From assembly GCA_025267735.1 (NCBI GenBank), contig CM046297.1, positions 34,870,011 to 34,934,010 of the forward strand: a stretch of 64,000 nucleotides of DNA, in the 5' to 3' direction. The DNA comes from Mactra quadrangularis (lineage: Eukaryota > Mollusca > Bivalvia > Venerida > Mactridae). A model generated the notes under the pieces. The model made no database searches, was not told the origin of the DNA, and saw nothing but the letters and a program-made list of their open reading frames with translations. A program made the position numbers and the translations under genes. Below are positions 56,265 through 64,000 of the stretch, in pieces. Positions within the stretch are counted from its first letter, which is position 1, and the number at the start of each line of letters is the position of its first letter.

Positions 56265-57419
56265 CAATACAATTATATTAGTTCAAGACAACTAGTAAGG
56301 GGATCAGTTTGTGTCTGTTGTCATTTGACTTAATAACTGCTTTAAAATATGACATAAAACATTAGGGAGAAGGGGCAAGCTAACAAAAACTGTTAGATAT
56401 AACTGATTGAATGATCGACCCTGATGGAATCCATACTGAACATAATTCAATAAAGATTAAACGAGACAATGTTTTATCATTGTTGACAGTATATTAATAT
56501 AGTACAACTGTCCCGTATATCCCAGCAATCCTCCTGATGATTGGTGTAATCTGATATCCCATAATTCATTGTATCCTAGTATCCTGCAATGGTGTATCCT
56601 GAGTGGGGAGTTTGGGGTTTGAACCCCCACTCTTCTTGAAATTTTAAAATACAAAATTGTATAAAATATAGTTCATTTTGATATTGGTTGCATTCTGAGT
56701 CCCTCCCCTTCATTGATGAAAATCAAACATTGGACACTGGACACTTTCAAAATTTTCAGGTCGGCTCTTTGCTCCCGTATCGTTGGCCATGTTCTCGACT
56801 GATTGGTAGCAAAGATAATTGTTAAAATATTAAATCTCTTCTGTCAAACGTATCATCAATGTCCAGTGACAGCTCAAAGATGCCATTGGTCATCCATGCA
56901 TATTTAATTAAGGGAAAAACTTAATTTCTTGGGAAAGTTTGGGAGTTATGGAGAAAACTTGAGAATAATATTGAGGGAAACTTATGATTAATTTTGAGGA
57001 CATATAAGGACTTCTGGAGTAATTTTCTTAAGGTTAATGTCCTGACTTACGTTTCTATGGAGTTTGGTTTAATAAGTCAGATTGTATAATGAGCTTGCTG
57101 ATGAAGATTCTTTAATTTGATGGTCAGTTGATATTGAGCTTACCTTCTTACATGTTCTGCCTTTCTTGAATATTCTGTCTTTCTTGCATAATCCTGCTTA
57201 CTTGCAGATTCTGTTGCTGGGTTGTTGTCTTGGAGTGCTATATATGTGCTTAGAATTATTCCAGTTTGGCAGGTTAACATTAACACCTTTAAGTGCAGTA
57301 GAGCAACTTCTCTTACATTATTAATTTGCTCAAGAAAATTCACTTCTTTCATTTTCCTCAAGATTAATTTTCTGGAGTTTCTCTGAGTTCTTCATGTTGT
57401 AGTTAGCTTTTGAAAGATG
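56265..57419. other. Non-coding sequence
   Basis: No features are recognised on either strand. Confidence 0.4.
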
Positions 57420-57625
57420 GTACTTTGAAAATTATTTTTGTTTTAATATTTGCTTTGGAAGTCATGATTGTGGTATTTTTTTTTTTGCTTAAAAATCATT
57501 TTGTGGTTATTTTGACTTCAAAATGATTTTTGTGCTAATTATTGCTTTGAAAATCATAATTGTTTTCAAACTTTTTTGTTGCAATTGCCCTGTGAAAACC
57601 CATTGTTATCAAAATCATTTTTGTC
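57420..57625 (+). repeat. Degenerate tandem repeat, unit about 45 bp
   Basis: AAAATCATTTTGTG, AAAATGATTTTTGTG, GAAAATCATAATTGTTTTC and AAAATCATTTTTGTCAC alternate with GCTTTG(G/A)AA(G/A). Four to five diverged units. Confidence 0.55.
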
Positions 57626-59534
57626 ACAATTTGTATTTTCTATTCAATCAGATTGATGTTGTATTGGCAAAAAACTTATGTTTGTGCTAAATAAATAAAT
57701 ATTGAATTGAAATTGATGGGTAAATAAATATTGATGAAAAACCTATCAATATTATGTTAGATAATCACCTAGGGTTTCATTGACTATAATTATCTTATTG
57801 TTAGACACTAGACTTATTATGTAGGAATTGTTCAATATAGATTTATTGGTTAGTAGAAGGAACTGAAGGGAAGGGGGGTGTTTATCATGATATTGGACAT
57901 TGTGACTTTAGTTTAGAATTGGGTACTATGTCATTTAAATTGTGGTACTTGCTCAGTTAGTACTGAGGGTTTTGGAATTTGCATTTTGGAGTACTATTTT
58001 CATGAATTGGGTTTATTGCTTTATAAGTTAAATTGGGACACTATTTCATGGATTTATTTCAGTGGGTAGTTGAATTTCCAATATCAAATTCTATACATGA
58101 GTTATTTAGTTTTAAGTACTTTCACTAATTGAAGGAGACTTTTAAAGGTTTTGTATTTTTGTGGATATAAATTTGATTCTAGGGTTTTACATTTACACGG
58201 TGTATAAATGGTTCTCAGTTTTAAGCTTTGTTTTATAAATACTGAGTGACAACTTTTTGTATTTTTTTTTGCAGTGTGTTGTGGATTAATTGGCTTTAAA
58301 ATTTTCATGAAAAGGTGTTCAAATTTAAGGGTATGAAAGGGATAGGGATTTTAGTAATTAATTTCAGTTGGTAATTGATTTTAGTGATCAGCTGATTCAA
58401 TGGTGATTTCTCTTTCGAAAGACATTCTTTAATTAGCTGATGCCCTGTTTAAGGTTCTATAAGCCGCCCCTTTAGATGTGTTCTTTAAAGGGCTGTTTAG
58501 GATTTTATAGCTTGGATTATTACTATTTTATTACATTAGGGCAATTTAAAATTTAAAAGGATTTTAGTGGTATGAGGATTTTGTTAATAAGGAAATTTTT
58601 GGAATTATTTAGTATTTATGGATTATCATGGGAGATAGTAATATCAATTGTTTTGATGTTTTTGGACAACCATTTTAACATTGGGAACATTTATTGAATT
58701 AATTGGTTTGTTTCAGATTTCAAATTTATCAGTGACATTTATTGGTCAGTAACTTGCATTGCCATATAACTTTCATTCTGCTCTTGATTTTTAGTTTGGT
58801 AATATATTATGCTTTTCACTGTTCAAAGACAATTTTCAGTAATATCACAATAAACTTTTTGAAAGGCAAGAAAACAAAGAAGCTTAACTGTGAATTGATT
58901 TGTCAATTTTGACGTTATAATTTTGTTATTGATAATGGTTTCATTACTAAATTGAGTGACTGCATTAGTATTAAGTAACTGGCATAGGAACATCTTAGTA
59001 TTGGGGGAAGGGGGCAACGGGGCAACTCCTTTTTCGACTCTTACCTTGACTAAATCATTATCAGTTACAATTCATTTCTTAATTTTACAATGGACACATG
59101 AATGCCTTTTAAACTATATAGGAACTTTCAAGTTTGTCAGTATTTTCATAAACATTTCCTTACAAAATGACTTAAAATACCAAATACATGCTAAAAATTC
59201 TTTCGTTGCTATTTAAACTGTTTATGTTGACAAATGCTTTCTCTTGAGGTCAGAAAAAGTTGTTAAAAAGTCAAACAGACGGATTAAAATGTATTAAAGT
59301 CATGAAAAGTCTCCATTTTTATGATAATTTAGTAAAACGTTCATTTTGAAATCTATTTGAAAGACAGAAATAATATTTATTCTAAGATATTTGATATTAG
59401 TTTATGTAAGGGTGAACAATTTAAAACACTGACCAGTTATACAGTAAAACCTCAAACTCTAGGAGTCAAAATTTAGTTTTCATTTAAATTTTAGAATTCA
59501 GACCCTTATAATTTGTTGGACTTCAGGTATTGGT
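57626..59534. other. T-rich non-coding sequence
   Basis: No gene. A single pogo-like end (CAGTAAAACCTCAAACTC) at about 59453 has no partner. Confidence 0.4.
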
Positions 59535-59926
59535 AAATTTTATTCAGCACATACATTAACCTTGCTGATTTAGGTACTTCTCTACTCTCAATAAAAAATT
59601 AGATATCTGTATTTATGAACGAATATCAGAAAGGTTAATCAGGTGCATAGGAGCTGGGGCCACAGCCCCAATATTCTGGCAAGCAGCAGCAATGGGACCG
59701 CAAGTTCATTTTTTGACACATATAGAAAATCTTGAGGTCAATTTATATAAAAAATTTCATAATCAGGAAGTGCTAGAAAAACAAGTTTCAGAGGCTTACA
59801 TTCACAAAAAATTTTGACAGACAGGAAGAGACACCCCTCTCGTATCCACCCCATCTGCCGCCCCCAATATCCAGGTCCTTCCTACGCGCCTGTTAATGAA
59901 TGTACCACTGACAGTTGATAAAATGT
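59535..59926. mobile_element. Family D element interrupted at 59640-59892
   Basis: Left arm TTTTATTCAGCACATACATT, CTTGCTGATTTAGGTACTTC; right arm AAAGGTTAAT (59631-59639) continuing after the insertion as TTAATGAATGTACCACTGAC and AGTTGATAAAA. Confidence 0.8.
59640..59892. mobile_element. 253 bp element inserted in family D
   Basis: Ends CAGGTGCATAGGAGCTGGGG and, reversed, CAGGCGCGTAGGAAGGACCT. TTAAT occurs at 59635-59639 and 59893-59897. The CAGG-GCGTAGGA end type is hAT-like, but the duplication is 5 bp (or TTAA), so the superfamily is open. Confidence 0.8.
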
Positions 59927-60445
59927 TAACTATATGCGATTCAAAAACAGCTCAGAATTGCTTTGATCTCCTAACAATTGTTGAAAATGAAACTATTATT
60001 TATTAAGAACTTAACAAAGGGATGGCTCCAAACTTGAATAGTTATTCATTTTTCCTGTTTCGTTTATTGTAATTTAAATTTTCTTAGTCATTGTGTATAA
60101 ACAACCTTTTACTTGTTTTTTTTGTAAGGCTCAAAGAGGGTAATGTTCTGTTATAAAAGAGATTTGACATTTAATTTCAATATTTCATTTATTGGGGGTG
60201 TGCAATGAATGAATATCGCCAGCGTTATGTCTTTTTTCATGTCTTTTTAACGTTAAATAGCTTTTTTTATTACGCTATGACATCATTAAGAGTTACTTAA
60301 ACATTTTGTTATGGTTTTGATAAAAAGGAAATTTGTTTCATAGACAGTGTGTCGATTTTGAAGGTTAGTTGCGTGTTCGGAGTTAATGTTTACATTTAAA
60401 AAAAAACTGTTTAAATGACTCATTATGAGTCTGTATTTTAAAGAC

Positions 60446-60995
60446 CATAAACAAATCTATGTTTGTAAACAGAAAATAAAATAAATATTGAAATATGGAA
60501 TGAGATGTAATGTTTGTTCTTATTTTAAAATGTTGTTTTTAGGATAATAAATTGACTTATGTTTGTAAACAGAAACAAATTCGAGTACCAAATTATGGAA
60601 TTACATTTAATATTTGTTCTGATTTTGAATTGTCTTTATAAATTTTATTAAAATGTCAATAGTTCAAACATTAACCCCGCTGAATTAAATTCTCACTACA
60701 GTACTTCTGTACTCGCAATCAATAAACATAGATTTCCATTTTTATGTGTGGAGGGTATCAAACCAGTATTCAAATCAGCAGGGGTAATGTATGTGCCACT
60801 GACAGTTGAATAAAATTGAACAATAAAAATAGTTCTTTTTTCAAATTTTACTATATTCTTAAAATGATAAGTGACTTAAGTTTGTAAACAGAAATAATTA
60901 TGGAATTACATATAACATTAATTTTGTCCTTACTTTAAGTTGTCCTTAGGCAATAAATTGATATAATTTTATGTTTATAAACAATTTTCAAACAA
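60446..60995 (+). repeat. Tandem repeat of about 110 bp split by a family D element
   Basis: Units contain TATGTTTGTAAACAGAAA or close variants, AATTATGGAATTACAT, TTTGTTCT-ATTTT and an ATAAATTGA-type end. They begin near 60450, 60557, 60860 and 60970 (partial). The family D copy lies between units 2 and 3. Confidence 0.75.
60641..60818. mobile_element. Family D inverted-arm element inside a tandem array
   Basis: Left arm AATAGTTCAAACATTAACCC and CGCTGAATTAAATTCTCAC; right arm CAAATCAGCAGGGGTAATGT and CCACTGACAGTTGAATAAAA. Confidence 0.85.
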
Positions 60996-60999
60996 AACT

Positions 61000-61749
61000 T
61001 GATATTAATACTGAAGATCTTTTGAAACTAAATCTTATGTAACTAAATGTAAAATAAAACTGAATTGATGAACTTGATTCAAGGAGTCCAGTATGTAAAC
61101 AAAATCAGTAATATTCAAATTAGGGGTAACAGAACAAGCTAGGATTTGAGTAGTTTAATAATTCATGCAGTGATTTTAATTTTTGATATTATTTTAATCT
61201 GTCCCTTAGGGGTCGGGAGGAAAAGGGGTTATTAAACAAAGTCAGGTATTTTCAATTCTGTAACATATTTAATTTTGTCTCTTTTCAAAGGTTTAACTAA
61301 CTCATTGAAGTGAAGTAATTCAACATTATTATTGGATTTATTTCTAAAGTGACATTTGGTGAACGAGACACTAGCTTTAGAGTGACTTGTGGACTATTTT
61401 AGAGGATTTTTAAGGGGCTTCATACATGATTGTGTGAAGGGATTTTTCTGCTCTGAATGAAGGGGCTTAGTTTTAAAACTGATTTTACACTTGTGGAGTT
61501 TGACAGGATACAAAAACAAGGGAATTATTTTATATTCAGAAATTGTTTGAAAAGTGGAAAACTAAGGAAAAATTAACGAAAAGGAACAAAAATTTGGAAA
61601 GAGGAAAAATTGTTTCTGATTTTGTTGTGACATTAGCTTATGGACTTTAATGTTGTAGGTTTTTTTGTATCGTACTTACGTTACATATTTTCAAGGGAAA
61701 AACCAGAAAATGCGACATCATGAAGTTTGAATGGAAGAAAGCGTGAGGT
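61000..61749. other. AT-rich non-coding sequence
   Basis: No features are recognised. Confidence 0.4.
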
Positions 61750-61833
61750 GTACTTTGTAACAATTGCACAATTGTGAAAATTACTCTTTGCGTACTTGTA
61801 ATAATTGCGCAATTGTGAGAATCACTCTTATAC
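61750..61833. repeat. Two 42 bp tandem units with central palindromes
   Basis: GTACTTTGTAACAATTGCAC (61750) and GTACTTGTAATAATTGCGC (61792) begin units that both contain CAATTGTGA and end in ACTCTT. Each has a near-palindrome ACAATTGCACAATTGT or ATTGCGCAAT. Confidence 0.85.
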
Positions 61834-64000
61834 AACTTGACTCAAGTGGATTTTAATTTTTTTGTGATATATTTTTGACCATGATGTACTTAAAAACTTG
61901 TTAAACAAAGTGATATTGCTTTATAACAACGTTAAGTGGATTATAATTGGAGACACTTGTTGTGGATGGACGGAAATTGTAAACATTTTTTTCGAAAATT
62001 CAGAATTTTTACGCTATTTTCTGGTTTAGAATATGTAAATTTTCCGGGAAATTTTGGATTGTGTGTTATTTACATATTTGAATAGTTTCAGAAGTGTTTG
62101 CATGACATTTGCTTTCGATTACATGTACAAATTTATAAGTAATCATTTGACTATCATTCAATGACTATACAATAGTACTTGCTGATGTGATTGTTGAAAT
62201 CATTATATGAACTGTACATTACATTTAAATTCAAAGGAATTGTTTAATAAACAAAATTGTTTGAAAAGGAGAAAAATTTTCGTCATTTATGTTGGCTTCT
62301 TTTAAGGATGAGAAGTCATTAAGTTAGACATATTTTTGAAAAGTAGAAAAAATTGTGACTTGAAGTCAACTCCTTTGTAATAAAGTGTTTTTTCGAAATT
62401 GTTAGAAAATTGAGGTTTTAATTAGCAGCTTGATTTTATGTACTACCTTAGTGACACTGTCTGATGAAATAAAACAAAACTAAAAGAAAAAGCTTACGAA
62501 AGAGGACGTGCACTTCACCAACTTGTCAACGATTCATTAAAAAGGACCAGATACATTAAGGGACCAAACGCCTGTGAAGGCCAAAATTTCATAAATTTAA
62601 ACTTTTGATGTGAAGTCGACTGTCACGTCACTCAAGTCAAATTTAAGTAAAGTCAAGGATCTTACGTTCTAAATAGGATGATCTTAAGACATTACGAGAC
62701 ACCTGGAATGAAGTAATTCGAGAAACAAGATTTCATGGATTGTGCCTAATTAATTACTAATTAGTATCTTTAATTGAAATAGTTTTAACACATTGTTGAC
62801 AATCTTGGAGCAATAAACAAAGAACCTGTTGTAACCATGGACACTTGAGAAGTTTGATCCGTCGTAACATTTGTTCAAGGTTTTGTTACTTAATCTCCGC
62901 TGATAGGATAGGCTTGATTACATTTGGAACGCAAAAATATACAAGCTATTTTGGAGATATTTGGAGATATTTGAGTATTTTTTGAGCTACAGAAATATTT
63001 TTTACAGGGGAACAGAGTAGACATAGGCATTTATTGATTCTAGCATTCCTTTCACAGATTGAAAAGTGTTTTTTCGTATTAAGTTTTTACATCTTTGTTC
63101 GATACTGTTCAAAGGTCCTATTGTGAAAAAACGCAATCTGTTTTTCGGTCAATTTTCGTTAACATGCTAGATTTGATTATCGTGCCTGATAAGTGATCCC
63201 CGTAAATGGAAAACTGTAATAAGAAGTGTTAACATGTTGAAAATGGAATCTTAATGAAAGGCGTATTTTACGAATGCTTTGATATTATGTTTTCAAAATT
63301 GCGAGATTAGCATCTTACGAAAACTAATTACCGCAGCATGATAATGGTCATGATATCGAACATTGTGTAATTGATACGTCAAGGTCTTATAAGGTTATAC
63401 ATTTGAGACTTGTTGAATATACACGTGAATAATTTGTATATATAAGGCTTTGTTTTAAACCCTGGAACAGTATTGCATCATATGGTCGCAAAAATATTTT
63501 GATTGAAATTATTAGTTTGGATGAAAGATTGATAACTGCCAGTTAGCTAATAATTTTAGACTTGGCTTATTAAGTGAATAATTTTTAACTTCCAAATGAA
63601 AAAGGGGCGTGTTTAATTCAGTAATTCTGATTGGTCAACCAAAGTGCATCTGAAAATTTGGAATTTATTTCCATTGTTGGAATTATTATTTGGATATATA
63701 TTATTCATTGGAATTAAGAAATTGTGAACACTGATAAATTAGTTTGGATTTTATCTTCTCTTCAAGGGAGCTGTTATTATTTAATTAATTCATTGTGTCA
63801 TATTCCATATAAGGGATCAATCATTATTGAATTAAGTTTGTTTTATGTGGAAATTTTATTGCACAAAAATATTAACCGAGTTGGATAGAGAGTGTTGATT
63901 TTATAGAACATATTCTCTCATCTTTGACACTAGATTGTTTATTCTCATTGATTGAATAATTGTTAAGTTCTTCCGTCTGACGTTTAAAGGTAAAAAGATC
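61834..64000. other. Non-coding sequence; partly A-rich and UTR-like
   Basis: The stretch at about 62450-62720 is richer in A, G and C and has a 48-codon stop-to-stop frame without ATG (62464-62609). A short repeat GGAGATATTTG lies at about 62955-62975. I see no gene in the rest. Confidence 0.35.

Noticed and set aside
62464..62609. 48-codon frame (KAYERGRALHQLVNDSLKR...) without ATG
   Set aside because: Protein-like residues but short, no start or splice signals, and one such frame is expected by chance in 64 kb.
1..64000. CRISPR array, operon, riboswitch, rRNA or prophage
   Set aside because: No spaced identical repeats, ribosome-binding sites, rRNA motifs or long ORFs; the sequence is plainly eukaryotic.

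Overview
This window looks like non-coding DNA from an animal nuclear genome. It is AT-rich, has no long ORF and no bacterial gene organisation, and is filled with tRNA-derived SINEs, short inverted-repeat DNA transposons, minisatellites and diverged tandem duplications. Several SINEs end in a GGCGTTAA-type tail followed by AAATA or AAAC repeats, a style I associate with bivalve molluscs. That assignment is an inference; I cannot name a species.

Genes. The only convincing coding sequence is at the left edge on the minus strand (189 to 1): a start codon, a signal-peptide-like leader and 40 further codons that run off the window. A perfect splice-donor match at 2692/2693 (+), followed by tens of kilobases that look rich in T and G on the plus strand, fits a first exon and a very long first intron of a plus-strand gene. 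This is only a hypothesis. Two short ORFs (44453-44686 + and 47818-48054 -) have protein-like composition but no recognisable family.

Mobile elements. SINE family A has full copies at 7318, 38067, 43461, 46417 and 54055, four of them with clear 11-16 bp target duplications, plus older pieces at 53383 and 54500. SINE B is at 45793 with a 12 bp target duplication. SINE C is at 19262, 26600 and 49735. Two kilobase-size DNA transposons (20969-22199 and 54663-55997) both have TA target sites and unrelated ends, yet share a homologous interior. A family of about 400 bp (family B) has five copies at 1739, 17035, 20084, 33999 and 39760. A family of about 170 bp with long inverted arms (family D) has about eight copies, and three of these contain or abut other insertions. 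Further hAT-like, pogo-like and foldback elements are listed individually.

Repeats. The most visible are a 25 bp minisatellite with about 29 copies (12271-13005), an ATC array (14946-15056), a 206 bp near-perfect hairpin next to three CRE palindromes (37387-37721), and many two- to four-copy diverged tandem duplications. The insertions nest inside one another, so part of their order can be read: element 54663-55997 interrupts a SINE, family B interrupts family D, and a 253 bp element interrupts another family D copy.
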